64,000 nt of DNA, taken from the NCBI GenBank assembly GCA_039990395.1, contig JBDXFZ010000144.1, forward strand, positions 1 through 64,000. The letters run 5' to 3'. Origin of the DNA: CALINF01 sp039990395 (GTDB lineage: Bacteria; Pseudomonadota; Gammaproteobacteria; Pseudomonadales; Halieaceae). The notes beneath the pieces were generated by a model. That model saw only the letters and a list, made by a program, of their open reading frames with translations, had not been told where the DNA came from and did no database searches. A program made the position numbers and the translations under genes. Shown one piece after another: positions 26,283 through 35,714 of this stretch. Each line of letters starts with the position of its first letter. Position 1 is the first letter of the stretch.

Positions 26283-27434
26283 TCACGCCAGTTCGCCAAC
26301 CTTGCGCAGGATTCTTAGGATAACCTGACTAGAAAGCTTCATGCTATAGAGGTCATTTGTTTTGCAATCACGCCGTAACACGGAATAATTTTTCCGTACT
26401 CTGACAATCGCGTCAGCAAGTGCGCGTGGGTCATTTGATGGAATCAATATAAGCCCCGGTATCTCACGCCCTTCAGTCAGCGCGCTCATCGCTGCGCCAG
26501 ATCTAGTAATTAGAATTTGATTTGATGCCAAAGCCTGATGGGCCTTATATGGAATCACATTACCGGCTTTCCTTGAGTCACCAAAAACTCCAAGTACGCA
26601 GTGGCTACTCTTCACCATCGCTTGCACTTCTTTTTGATCGAGAACCTCTCTCCGCCACTCAATAGAGCTGATTGCTCGAGCCTTCAAGTCCGAGGCTACA
26701 ACATCTGCAGTTTGCCCCGTACCTACTAATGTTATGCGAAAGTTTTCACCCATGTCTTCCAAAATTTGCGCCGCTGTTACGATTGTCTCGACCCCATGCA
26801 AAGGGATAAATGTGCCATAGAAAAGCACTTCGATCCGCGAAGTAAGTTTTGGCGCTTCAATAGGCATCCACATCTCTTCGTTGATCCCGGCTGGAACCAC
26901 AAGAATCTTGTTCGCACTAATGCTGTATTGCTTGACAAGATGCGCCTTCTGCATCTCAGTATCAATCAGCACCACGTCAGCCGACTCCAAGGTAGCCTGC
27001 TCGAGATACTCTACAAATCTTGCTCGGATTGAACCTGGCTTCGCGATCCGTCTATCGTTCACTATTGTATCGTGGAGGCACAGAAACGCATCGACCACAA
27101 TGAGGCTCCTCCATTTTCTAGGTAACAGCCATGCTAGCACCAACCTATCGAAATAGGCCGGATATGGGACGAAAACGCAGGAGGCATCCTGAAGTTTCTC
27201 GCGCTGGCCAAGCAGTGAAACTATCTCTTTGAGGTATTCTAGAGCAGACTTTAGAGAGGAAACTAGCCCCGAAATTTTGGCGTAGTTATTTGACCCTTTT
27301 ATTCCTAGCCTCTCTGGGCGGACTTTCTCAGCTTCATCGAAGCAGCTTGAAAGAGCGCCTACCAGTACGCGATTTCGCGAATAAAGGTCATCATCTCTAT
27401 AGCAGCCAAAAATCACGAGTTTTTTTGCAGGCAT
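26283..27434 (-). CDS. Family 4 glycosyltransferase
   Basis: 383 aa GT-B enzyme. The second Rossmann half is clear: VLFYGTFIPLHGVETIVTAA and FRITLVGTGQTAD, then VFGDSRKAGNVIPYKAHQALASN, where the family's donor-binding E-x7-E region is only loosely kept. The sugar and linkage are unknown. It is part of the leftward group of the polysaccharide locus. Confidence 0.83.
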   Translation of the reverse strand: MPAKKLVIFGCYRDDDLYSRNRVLVGALSSCFDEAEKVRPERLGIKGSNNYAKISGLVSSLKSALEYLKEIVSLLGQREKLQDASCVFVPYPAYFDRLVLAWLLPRKWRSLIVVDAFLCLHDTIVNDRRIAKPGSIRARFVEYLEQATLESADVVLIDTEMQKAHLVKQYSISANKILVVPAGINEEMWMPIEAPKLTSRIEVLFYGTFIPLHGVETIVTAAQILEDMGENFRITLVGTGQTADVVASDLKARAISSIEWRREVLDQKEVQAMVKSSHCVLGVFGDSRKAGNVIPYKAHQALASNQILITRSGAAMSALTEGREIPGLILIPSNDPRALADAIVRVRKNYSVLRRDCKTNDLYSMKLSSQVILRILRKVGELA

Positions 27435-27594
27435 ACCAGCTATCGCTCTTTATCTATCAAATGAACACCGTCCCACTAACTCGATTTACCAACCTGACAT
27501 TTTGGCACCGTATGGGCGGAAAAAAGCGAGACAACTAACGCTGTTGAACTAATTTGAAAGAATGCTCACACTTCTTAACGAAAACCACAAATAT

Positions 27595-28518
27595 CTATGT
27601 GAGGGATCCAAATTGCTCCATGCATAACTCCGCAAACCGATCCACTGATTTTATCGCATCAAGTTCTTCATTTTTTAGGAAATCTAGCGCCTTTTTTTGA
27701 GTAGCTCGCGCCCACTCGATCTCCTCAAAACCAAATGCTATGCCGTATCGCTTCTGCTCTTCACTGTACCACTGGTCCTTACTCATCCCGTCCGGAGGTA
27801 TAACTACGGAATCGCAGCCACACACTGCGGCATAGTGGGAGTACATAGTATACGGATCGTAGCTGATAAAGGTCTCTCGAAGTTGAAATTCTCGGGCTAT
27901 CTCAGCATGGCTCAATCCATCCAGACACTGTGCTGAACTATCATGTCGTGGAATAGCCGGACTCACCTTTCGGTCCATATAGCACACCCCCTCCCTGACG
28001 CGCTCCCTATCTGCATGGTAGATATCATCTCGTACCCACAATGTCTGAAGTAGGCCCCCATCAATCAGGTCATGTTTGTCGCTTCGAAAGGCATCTTGGT
28101 AGTAAAACATGAGGTCGCCCTCGCCAAACCCAGTTTGACTCGTCAAATAACCCGGTTGATGTAGAAGCCACCTCACACATCGCCCTACACGAAGTGGATC
28201 TCCGCAAACAATTTCAGGATAGACCACAATTGAACCTTCCAGAGAATCTATTGGAGCTATGGGCGTGTCGAACCCGTTATAGTTATAATTGCCTGAAATT
28301 AACTTTTGAACAATATGGTGCGCGCCTTTGAATGCACGATAGTACCAAGGAGTAAGCAATGGCGAGGGCCTTCCCATTGGCCAGAGATATGCATCGAAGC
28401 CTTGCTTTCTCAGAAGGTGACATAACCGGTGCAACGCAATCGCGCCTCCCGAATTCTCATTAAAACAAGGAGCGTATATCACAAAGCGTAAATGCTCATC
28501 TATGTGGTCCATCTCCAT
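27595..28518 (-). CDS. Putative glycosyltransferase of the polysaccharide locus, family uncertain
   Basis: 307 aa. It opens RFVIYAPCFNENSGGAIALHRLCHLLRKQGFDAYLWP, similar to the N-terminal Rossmann half of GT-B enzymes, and has SYDPYTMYSHYAAVCGCDSVVIPP followed by an EEIEWA helix near the C-terminus, the place expected for donor binding. I cannot assign a named family. It is only 9 bp downstream of the flippase gene and on the same strand, which supports a role in glycan assembly. Confidence 0.65.
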   Translation of the reverse strand: MEMDHIDEHLRFVIYAPCFNENSGGAIALHRLCHLLRKQGFDAYLWPMGRPSPLLTPWYYRAFKGAHHIVQKLISGNYNYNGFDTPIAPIDSLEGSIVVYPEIVCGDPLRVGRCVRWLLHQPGYLTSQTGFGEGDLMFYYQDAFRSDKHDLIDGGLLQTLWVRDDIYHADRERVREGVCYMDRKVSPAIPRHDSSAQCLDGLSHAEIAREFQLRETFISYDPYTMYSHYAAVCGCDSVVIPPDGMSKDQWYSEEQKRYGIAFGFEEIEWARATQKKALDFLKNEELDAIKSVDRFAELCMEQFGSLT

Positions 28519-28527
28519 AAACTCGCC

Positions 28528-30024
28528 CTATACTGTTAGTTTGATCAACTTAGCCAAGTACCACCTACCTAAAGGCGAAGCAGCTGAAGATGTAATCGCC
28601 GCCCCTATAGCCAGAGCAACCAATCCAAATAGTACTGAGCCGCGAGACCAATCCTGCATACCTTCCAGCACCCATCTGGCGCTTAGTAGGAGTGAAGCAC
28701 AGATTACCAAGCTTGGTATGCAGCGCCTTACAAAAGGCAAATAGAGCCCTGGGGCAAATTTCTTGTGGACGTATGGCGCCCATAGGGTCAAATCCGCCAA
28801 CCGAAAACCACACCACAGAATCGCGACGAGAGTGACCTCGCCCCGTAGTACCAATAGAACCAGAATGGGCGCTTGAAAAATCGCACACAAAGTCAGATAT
28901 CTGACATGGAGATGTAGTCGTCCAGACACATACTGCAAGAAATAGGTGAAACTTGAAAAAGCCATGAAGCAATTACCAACGATATACCATCCCAGCAAAT
29001 TTTCACCCCAGTCTGCCGCTTCGAGACTACCCGTCCAAGCCAGAAGCAACGGCTGGGAGAAGATGGCAACCGCAAACGTTATTGGAAATAGAATAAGGCT
29101 CATAACTTCTGCTCCATCTAAATACAATTTTCGAAAGCTGTCAGCATCACTCGCCGCATGATGCTCAGTTAACCGCGGCAGTACGGCTTGGACAATGGGG
29201 CCGCTCATCTGGAGTATTCCACCCGAGATCGTCACGACTAAGGTCAAGAACCCAAAGTCTACTAACGACAAGGCGCCTGAAAACGCCAGCTTTTCCACTT
29301 GTACTATCAGGACTGTTAGTAAGCTGGTGTAGGCGACACTAAAAGCGAAAGGTAAACTTGATTTCAATTCCAACCAGTTGAACACCGGAATCCACCGCAA
29401 AGCTCTCGGGAGCAATCGATAGAGCGCGAAGGCGGAAATCAATAACTCAAAAGCATTTACTGCCGCCTGATAGAAAAAGAACTCTTGAATCCCCACATCC
29501 ATTAGAACCAAAAAAACAAGGGATCCAGGGTAGCGTAGAGTGGTGCCCAAAATATTCACTACGTTTAGGGTAACCTGATTCTGTAAACCCTGCAGACTAC
29601 TCTTGTACAGCGCCATCCATAGACGTAGTCCAATGGATACTCCCATCGCACTCAAACATGTTAGGGTCGTATCCGCTTCTAGGTCTTTAGTTACCAACCA
29701 GCGCTCTGCGATCATTTCGCCACCGAGAGTAAACACAGCACTAGCGAGAATAAACATTGCCATAAATGGCCATTCGAGTGTCTTTACGAGTCCAGCAAAC
29801 CTCTCTCTATCACGGAGGCCAAAGGAAGCCGCTGACCGCGTTGTCATTTGAGAGAGCCCCAGATCGAGTAGTGCCAGCCAGACTTGAGCCAGCAAAAAAA
29901 ATCCAACTAAGCCATAAGCCTCCTCTCCGAGAAGGTCTATATAAATAGGAATTACTAGCAAAGCTGCGACTATGCCATACCCATTCCCTAGGTAATTTGC
30001 TATCGCGTTAGTTCTAAGGCCCAT
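28528..30024 (-). CDS. Wzx-type oligosaccharide flippase
   Basis: 498 aa polytopic protein with about twelve to fourteen membrane segments and the MATE/PST-like opening NAIANYLGNGYGIVAALLVIPIYIDLLG. It should move lipid-linked oligosaccharide across the inner membrane. A Wzy polymerase is not evident in the window, so the glycan may be polymerised elsewhere or be a single repeat unit. Confidence 0.85.
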   Translation of the reverse strand: MGLRTNAIANYLGNGYGIVAALLVIPIYIDLLGEEAYGLVGFFLLAQVWLALLDLGLSQMTTRSAASFGLRDRERFAGLVKTLEWPFMAMFILASAVFTLGGEMIAERWLVTKDLEADTTLTCLSAMGVSIGLRLWMALYKSSLQGLQNQVTLNVVNILGTTLRYPGSLVFLVLMDVGIQEFFFYQAAVNAFELLISAFALYRLLPRALRWIPVFNWLELKSSLPFAFSVAYTSLLTVLIVQVEKLAFSGALSLVDFGFLTLVVTISGGILQMSGPIVQAVLPRLTEHHAASDADSFRKLYLDGAEVMSLILFPITFAVAIFSQPLLLAWTGSLEAADWGENLLGWYIVGNCFMAFSSFTYFLQYVSGRLHLHVRYLTLCAIFQAPILVLLVLRGEVTLVAILWCGFRLADLTLWAPYVHKKFAPGLYLPFVRRCIPSLVICASLLLSARWVLEGMQDWSRGSVLFGLVALAIGAAITSSAASPLGRWYLAKLIKLTV

Positions 30025-30091
30025 TCCGCTAGAGCTCCTCTCTTTAGAAAAGATCTCTCATCTGAAACCGCAGGAATTATCGCATCCGCCA

Positions 30092-31186
30092 CTAAGCAGA
30101 CTCGAGAACCGCCAACACTCTGTTTTGGTCACTCTCTGTCAACCCAGGGTATAGAGGCAAGCAAAGTATATTGGCTGCCGCCGCACGAGCAACAGACAAG
30201 TTATCCGGATTATAGGAAGGCAGATTTCTGTACATTGGAAACTCTGTCAATAACGGGGAAAAGTATCTCCGCACCCAAATCTCGTGAGCTCGAAATTTTG
30301 TATAAAGCTCATCCCTTGACAGAGGGAATTCTTCATCAACTAGAATTGGGAAGTAGGAGTTGTTCGGAGAATCTACAACTCTTAGCCCGGCAACACCCCT
30401 CAGCCTATCCTTATAGAGGCCGGCAAGCTGCGCGCGACGATGCAAATATTCATCCGCATACTTTAACTGCAGCAGACCCAAAGCCGCGTTAAACTCGCTC
30501 ATCTTGCCATTAATACCCGCTGCAACCACGGTCTGCTCATCTACAAAGCCAAAGTTTTTCAATCTATCGACATGTAACTTGGTCTCAGCATCAGGACTAA
30601 CTATTGCGCCCCCTTCAAAAGTATTGAACACCTTCGTGGCATGGAAGCTTATGACAGATAAATCACCAAAATTGAGAACACTTTCGCCATGACAATCAAC
30701 TTTAAATGCATGCGCAGCGTCATATAGTATTCTTAGATCATGCTCGTCCGCGACTTTTCTCAAACCATGCACATCGCAAGGCTGACCGTAACAATGCATT
30801 GGCAGAATCCCTGTCGTCTGCGGTGTAATCGCTGAAAGCGCATGCTCAACATTCATGTTCAGTGTATCGGAATCTATGTCTACAAACACAGGCTGGATAC
30901 CATTCCACATTAGGGCATGAGATGTCGCTGGAAAAGAGAACGGAGTGGTTATTACTTCTCCAGTAAGGTCAAGAGCCTGCAACGCAGTGACTAACGCGAT
31001 AGTTGCGTTGCAGAACAAGGATATGAAGCCTACGCCCAAATACTCCGCAAGAGCTTCCTCAAACGCTTGATGATACGGGCCATTGTTGCTGAGATGGCGG
31101 CTCGCCCAGATATTCTCGAGAAACGGCGTCAATTCAGCCAACGGCGGCAAGTCGGGCTGCGTTATATATATTGTCTTATCTGGCAT
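30092..31186 (-). CDS. DegT/DnrJ/EryC1/StrS sugar aminotransferase
   Basis: 364 aa from the ATG at 31186 (MPDKTIYIT...PPLAELTPFLENIW); the open frame runs 33 codons farther upstream but that part reads as non-coding. The PLP lysine is in SFHATKVFNTFEGGAIV, with DAAHAF and NGKMSEFNAALGLLQL as further family signatures. It makes an amino sugar on a nucleotide carrier. The acyltransferase gene divergently placed on its right is a natural partner for N-acylation. Confidence 0.88.
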   Translation of the reverse strand: MPDKTIYITQPDLPPLAELTPFLENIWASRHLSNNGPYHQAFEEALAEYLGVGFISLFCNATIALVTALQALDLTGEVITTPFSFPATSHALMWNGIQPVFVDIDSDTLNMNVEHALSAITPQTTGILPMHCYGQPCDVHGLRKVADEHDLRILYDAAHAFKVDCHGESVLNFGDLSVISFHATKVFNTFEGGAIVSPDAETKLHVDRLKNFGFVDEQTVVAAGINGKMSEFNAALGLLQLKYADEYLHRRAQLAGLYKDRLRGVAGLRVVDSPNNSYFPILVDEEFPLSRDELYTKFRAHEIWVRRYFSPLLTEFPMYRNLPSYNPDNLSVARAAAANILCLPLYPGLTESDQNRVLAVLESA

Positions 31187-31309
31187 GACCAACTCTTTGC
31201 AAAAACGCATTATATCTGGCTCGACTAACATTACCATCATCTGCCATTTGTACGGCAATAGAAACACCAAAAAGGCGTCAAACAAGCAATCAGGAAAGGG
31301 CAGTTTTGA

Positions 31310-31343
31310 GTCGAGAATGGCGCTCTAAAGCGCTATTCTCGAC
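31310..31343. repeat. 15-bp inverted repeat in the divergent control region
   Basis: GTCGAGAATGGCGCT and AGCGCTATTCTCGAC pair over 15 positions with a single G:T wobble and a CTAA loop. It lies between the divergent aminotransferase and acyltransferase genes, about 125 bp from one start and 100 bp from the other. No T run follows on either strand, so an operator or mRNA-leader hairpin is more likely than a terminator. Confidence 0.6.
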
Positions 31344-31444
31344 CCCGGTAAGAACCTCCATGGGTTTGAATTTTCTTTGGAACTAGCGGCTGTCTGCACA
31401 TGCTGGTATTGTGCCCCTAATTTTGTTACCTGTTGTGTCGGTAT

Positions 31445-32101
31445 ATGGATAATCTAATTTTGATTGGCGGCGGCGGCCATGCTAGAGATATTTTTGGGCT
31501 AATTGAGCACATCAACGAAGCTAGTCCAAACCATATAAAAGTGACTGCGATCTTAGATGATCAATGGGAAAATACAGAAAGATTTCGGGGATGCCAAATA
31601 CCGCTAGTCAGAGGCATTCTGGACAACCTTCATCTCGGGAAAGAATTCGTAGCCTGCATTGGCTATCCCAAAAACAGAGGCCTAATGTACAAAACTGCGA
31701 TCGAACATGGGTTGACTCCATATACAGCGCTAGTTCATCCGCGCGCCACTTTATGCAGCAACGTCTCGGTGGGAAAAGGCTCGACTATACTTGCGGGGGC
31801 GCTAATTTCCCCAAACGCTGTTATTGGTCAAAATTCGTATATTTCAGTCGGCACCATCATTGGTCACGATACCGTATTAGGAGACAATGTTAGTGTCATG
31901 CCAAGAGCAAGTATTTCCGGTGACGTTAATATAGGCTCAAATGTTTTGATAGGTTCAGGCGCCATCATTTTAGAAAATTTGGAAATTGGGGATGGCGCGA
32001 TTGTAGCAGCTGCATCCTTGGTTACTCGAAATGTAAAGGCAGGCTCTACGGTGATGGGTATTCCTGCGAGAGCAGTGAAACATCAAGGTGTACCTGACTA
32101 A
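31445..32101 (+). CDS. NeuD/PglD-type sugar O/N-acyltransferase
   Basis: About 218 aa from the ATG at 31445 (MDNLILIGGGGHARDIFG); a TTG four codons earlier is less likely. The N-terminal Rossmann-like GGGGHARD is diagnostic of the family. From residue 95 hexapeptide repeats form a left-handed beta helix (VSVGKGSTILAGALISPNA, IGHDTVLGDNVSVMP, IGSGAIILENLEIGDG). It would acylate the amino sugar made by the neighbouring aminotransferase. Confidence 0.87.
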   Translation: MDNLILIGGGGHARDIFGLIEHINEASPNHIKVTAILDDQWENTERFRGCQIPLVRGILDNLHLGKEFVACIGYPKNRGLMYKTAIEHGLTPYTALVHPRATLCSNVSVGKGSTILAGALISPNAVIGQNSYISVGTIIGHDTVLGDNVSVMPRASISGDVNIGSNVLIGSGAIILENLEIGDGAIVAAASLVTRNVKAGSTVMGIPARAVKHQGVPD

Positions 32102-32292
32102 ACTTTAGTCAAGCGTCTCCCAAATTGAAATAGGAAGACGCAGCGCTTGATGACCAGCTGTAGAGAGCAATCTGGGGCACTCCGAGATGCGAAAATGTCT
32201 CTCATATTGAACATTCTGCTGGTAATCTGAGCAAACAATAACGAGACTGGGGCGCTAAATCTAAAAAACCGCTCACACCTCAGGAGCAAAGC

Positions 32293-32538
32293 ATGGCAAG
32301 CCCAAAACCAGAATCTATAGAAAATGCAACGCATGAAGCGATAATCGAGCGGGTAGAATCAATCGTGAACATAATGGAGCAGCGGGATACAAAGCTGGAG
32401 GACTCCATCACTTTTTTTGAGGAGGGGATAGGCCTTTTGAAAACAGCACAAGACAATCTTGCCAAAGCGGAGCAGCGCGTTGTGACACTGTGCCGGGTAG
32501 AGGAAAGCGATGAAGACGGGGATGAGATGCCGTCATAA
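32293..32538 (+). CDS. xseB: Exodeoxyribonuclease VII small subunit
   Basis: 81 aa, ATG at 32293 preceded by CAGGAG. The family segment is VNIMEQRDTKLEDSITFFEEGIGLLKTAQDNLAKAEQRV. It is the small subunit of the ssDNA exonuclease and lies 5 bp before ispA, the usual pairing. Confidence 0.92.
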   Translation: MASPKPESIENATHEAIIERVESIVNIMEQRDTKLEDSITFFEEGIGLLKTAQDNLAKAEQRVVTLCRVEESDEDGDEMPS

Positions 32539-32543
32539 AAGGC

Positions 32544-33464
32544 ATGGATAATACTTCCCTGGCATTCTTTGAGGAATGTAAGGCTCTGGCAGACAACTCT
32601 GTGAAGCTGTCGTTGACTGCAGCTGTATCCAACCCAAGAAATCCTACTAGGCAAGCCTCTGACTTCTCGATCCAGCCGGCTTTAGACTACCTCATCGAGA
32701 TGGGCGGAAAGCAAGTGCGTCCTGCACTGGTTTGTGCCGCTGCACAACTATCGGAGCAGGAGTTGTCACCGTCATTACTGGCAATACCAATAACAGCAAT
32801 AGAGCTAATCCACACTTACTCGCTGATCCACGACGACCTTCCAGCGATGGACGATGACGACCTGCGCCGAGGCATGCCAACACTCCATAAAAAATTCGAC
32901 GAGGCAACCGCAATACTCGTTGGAGACGGCTTGCAAACCGAAGCCTTCAGTCTAATAGCGAACGCCAAAGATATCTCTGATAGCCGGAAAGTCCAAATGA
33001 TCGCGATTCTTGCTGAAGCTGCAGGTTTCCGTGGCATGGTGGGGGGGCAGTATCTGGATATCTATTCTATCGGCAAAGAGCTGACCCTTAAGGAGCTCCA
33101 AAATCTACACGCTCTCAAAACCGGCGCCCTGATCCGAGCGGCAGTAGCCCTCGGCGGAATCGCTGCGAATGCAACCGAAGACCAACTAGCCGCTCTCGAC
33201 AAATACGCAGAGCACATCGGCCTTGCCTTCCAGGTAGTAGACGACATCATTGACGTTGAAGGAACCACAGAGTCGCTGGGCAAAACTCAAGGTAAAGATG
33301 AAGCGGCCAACAAAGCCACCTACGTGAAATTACTGGGCCTGGATGGCGCGAAGCTAGAGGCCAACAGGTTGCTGGAGGCCGCATTGATGTCCCTGGAAGA
33401 ACTTGGCGATAGCGCAGATCATCTTCGATCACTGGCTCGCTACATTGTAGATCGCAACTACTGA
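32544..33464 (+). CDS. ispA: Farnesyl diphosphate synthase / geranyltranstransferase
   Basis: 306 aa polyprenyl synthase. The first aspartate-rich motif is HDDLPAMDDDDLRRG and the second is QVVDDIIDVEG; GGKQVRPAL and KTGALIRAA are also typical. It condenses IPP with DMAPP and GPP to FPP, downstream of the pathway begun by Dxs. Confidence 0.94.
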   Translation: MDNTSLAFFEECKALADNSVKLSLTAAVSNPRNPTRQASDFSIQPALDYLIEMGGKQVRPALVCAAAQLSEQELSPSLLAIPITAIELIHTYSLIHDDLPAMDDDDLRRGMPTLHKKFDEATAILVGDGLQTEAFSLIANAKDISDSRKVQMIAILAEAAGFRGMVGGQYLDIYSIGKELTLKELQNLHALKTGALIRAAVALGGIAANATEDQLAALDKYAEHIGLAFQVVDDIIDVEGTTESLGKTQGKDEAANKATYVKLLGLDGAKLEANRLLEAALMSLEELGDSADHLRSLARYIVDRNY

Positions 33465-33486
33465 CCAATATTGTCCAAAAAGCTCG

Positions 33487-34137
33487 CTACCACTCCCGCG
33501 ACAACATCAACACCCCACCACTCTCGCGCATCTCAACATGCCGCAAATAGCTCATCCCTAGCAAAACGGATGACGGGTAACTGCCCTCAATTACTGAGGC
33601 TCGAACATTTTCAACGGCAATCCCACCAACATCGATCGAGCGCAGTGTGACAACCCAGGAATTAGTCAGGCCGCTGGCGGTTTCCACCTTAGATGCCATA
33701 CCGCTGGTGTAGTCTATACCGAGGCGGGTAGCCTGCTGGGAACTCAGGGCGACAAGGTTGGCACCGGTATCCACCAGAACCGGAGTTCTTTTGCCATTGA
33801 TGGAGGCTGTTGTGTTGTATTGAAGCCGGTCATCACGCTTGATCGTCACCTGTCGCTTTTCTGGCTGCACATAGTTGCTGGAGATGCGTTGTGAAACACC
33901 TAGCTCGTGCTTCTTTCCATTGATTTCGAATACTGCGACACGGGCGTCTGCTTGAATGAGAGTAACTCCTGACTTAGTATCTCCGGCGCGCAACGTCTGC
34001 CGCTCTCCGTTTATCATCACAACCGCCGCATTGGGAAATAGTGCCTGCACTTCCAAACCTGTCGTTTGTGCGACGCTCGGCAGTGCAGTAAAAGAAGCGA
34101 GCAGACCAAGAAGGTATATCAATGATAAACGTCGCAT
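33487..34137 (-). CDS. Secreted retropepsin-like clan AA aspartic protease
   Basis: About 216 aa from the ATG at 34137, chosen because AGGTGAG precedes it and a signal peptide begins there (MRRLSLIYLLGLLASF...VAQ). A PilP/GspC-like basic strand region is followed by the retropepsin half: VLVDTGANLVALSSQQATRLGIDY with the catalytic Asp-Thr-Gly, and SSVLLGMSYLRHVEMRESGG at the end. The substrate is unknown. It is the last gene of a long leftward group. Confidence 0.85.
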   Translation of the reverse strand: MRRLSLIYLLGLLASFTALPSVAQTTGLEVQALFPNAAVVMINGERQTLRAGDTKSGVTLIQADARVAVFEINGKKHELGVSQRISSNYVQPEKRQVTIKRDDRLQYNTTASINGKRTPVLVDTGANLVALSSQQATRLGIDYTSGMASKVETASGLTNSWVVTLRSIDVGGIAVENVRASVIEGSYPSSVLLGMSYLRHVEMRESGGVLMLSREW

Positions 34138-34151
34138 AAACTCACCTTTTC

Positions 34152-34673
34152 CTAAGACAGCCACATTGCCAGATGCAACGTGCCACAGGCCGCCACACCG
34201 GCCACCACATCGTCAATCATGATACCGAACCCGCCGTGTACTCGCTTGTCCAGCACACTGATCGGCCAGGGCTTAGCAATATCGAACACCCGAAAAACCA
34301 CGAAGCCCGCTACCAGCCAAGGGATAGACACCGGCACGGCCCACATGGTGATCCAAAAGCCCACAAACTCATCCCACACAATGCCGGAATGATCATGCGT
34401 CTTGAGCTGACGGCTGGCGACGCCGCAGATGTAAATGCCTACAATTGCGCTGATGAGTACCACCAACGTGTACGTCATGAGACCGGTGTCAGCCAGATAC
34501 CAATAGATAGGAATGGCTGCCAATGTACCAACGGTGCCTGGCGCTTTGGGAGATAGACCGCTACCAAAACCAAAGGCGAAGAACTGTGCGACGCTTTTAA
34601 AGGGTGTCGGCTTAATCGGCCTCTCGTTTCCAAGCTCTGGCTCGGGGTCGCCGAGTTGATCAGGTGTGCTCAT
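34152..34673 (-). CDS. pgpA: Phosphatidylglycerophosphatase A
   Basis: About 173 aa from the ATG at 34673 (CTGGAG upstream; a GTG two codons earlier is possible). Motifs: FGSGLSPKAPGTVGTLAAIP, GIVWDEFVGFWITM and the terminal IDDVVAGVAACG. It makes phosphatidylglycerol from its phosphate at the inner membrane. The nusB-thiL-pgpA order is conserved in gammaproteobacteria. Confidence 0.93.
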   Translation of the reverse strand: MSTPDQLGDPEPELGNERPIKPTPFKSVAQFFAFGFGSGLSPKAPGTVGTLAAIPIYWYLADTGLMTYTLVVLISAIVGIYICGVASRQLKTHDHSGIVWDEFVGFWITMWAVPVSIPWLVAGFVVFRVFDIAKPWPISVLDKRVHGGFGIMIDDVVAGVAACGTLHLAMWLS

Positions 34674-34790
34674 TTGCACTCCAGTTTTATCCGATGAACT
34701 CAGTGTACGTGCAACTAGGCAGCGAAGTCATCCTTATACAAGGAGGAGAAAGCGGGAGATAAATCAAAGAGAAAGCACTGAGAATTGAAG

Positions 34791-35714
34791 CTACTGAAAG
34801 TGCCGGTACCCAGCGGATTGAGCTACCTCAAAATCGCATTCAACCCCCTCTTCAGCTATCACCTCACCGATGTAGGTCAGAGACGCAGGTGCGGTGCAAT
34901 CCGCCGGCAGCGTTACCAGCAGTTCGTAGTCATCACCCCCGGTGAGCGCCCATGTGAGTGTTTGATCGCTATCTGGGTGGGACTGCAGCGCATCAGAAAG
35001 CGGCAGCAAGCCACTGCGTATCTTCAATCCACAGCCACTGGCCTGAGCTACATGAGCTGCATCGGCGAGCAATCCATCAGAAATATCGATCGCGGAGGTT
35101 GCGATGTGGAGTAGAGAACGCCCTAGCTCCAGGCGACAATCGGGACGATAGAAACGATTCAACAGGTACTCCCCTGCCTCCGCTTCTGGCTGCCAGACAC
35201 CGTCGAGAAAGGCCAGAGCTGCCGCGGCATCGCCCAACGTTCCAGACACATAAAGCTTGTCGCCCGACTTTGCACCCGAACGCAACAAGCCGACATTATG
35301 AGGTAGAGCACCCAGCACCTGCACAGAAATAGTGAGCGGTCCCCGCGTTGTATCGCCGCCCACCAAAGGCAAATTGAAAGCCTTCACGGCAGCCGCCAGA
35401 CCCTCGCTAAATGCGTGTAGCCAAAACTCATCAGGTTCCGGCAACGTCAGTGCAACTGTCATCCCGATTGGACGGGCACCCATCGCGGCCAAGTCACTGG
35501 CGGCAGCGGCGACCACTCGAAAGCCAATATCCTCGGGGAAAGCGTCAGCTGGAAAGTGCACCGACTCCACCATGGTATCGACAGAAGTCGCGAGTCGTTC
35601 GCCAGCATCGAGTTTCAGAATGGCACAATCATCGCCCACGCCAAGCTCTACTGACTCGCCGCGACCCAGGGAAGAAAAATAGCGGTAGATTAATGAAAAT
35701 TCGTCAGCGGCCAT
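34791..35714 (-). CDS. thiL: Thiamine-monophosphate kinase
   Basis: 307 aa. ATP-binding and metal motifs: FSLIYRYFSSLGR, GVGDDCAILKLDAGE, GGDTTRGPLTISVQVLG and AIDISDGLLADAAHVA. It makes thiamine pyrophosphate, the cofactor of Dxs. Its ATG overlaps the nusB stop (TGATG). Confidence 0.94.
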   Translation of the reverse strand: MAADEFSLIYRYFSSLGRGESVELGVGDDCAILKLDAGERLATSVDTMVESVHFPADAFPEDIGFRVVAAAASDLAAMGARPIGMTVALTLPEPDEFWLHAFSEGLAAAVKAFNLPLVGGDTTRGPLTISVQVLGALPHNVGLLRSGAKSGDKLYVSGTLGDAAAALAFLDGVWQPEAEAGEYLLNRFYRPDCRLELGRSLLHIATSAIDISDGLLADAAHVAQASGCGLKIRSGLLPLSDALQSHPDSDQTLTWALTGGDDYELLVTLPADCTAPASLTYIGEVIAEEGVECDFEVAQSAGYRHFQ

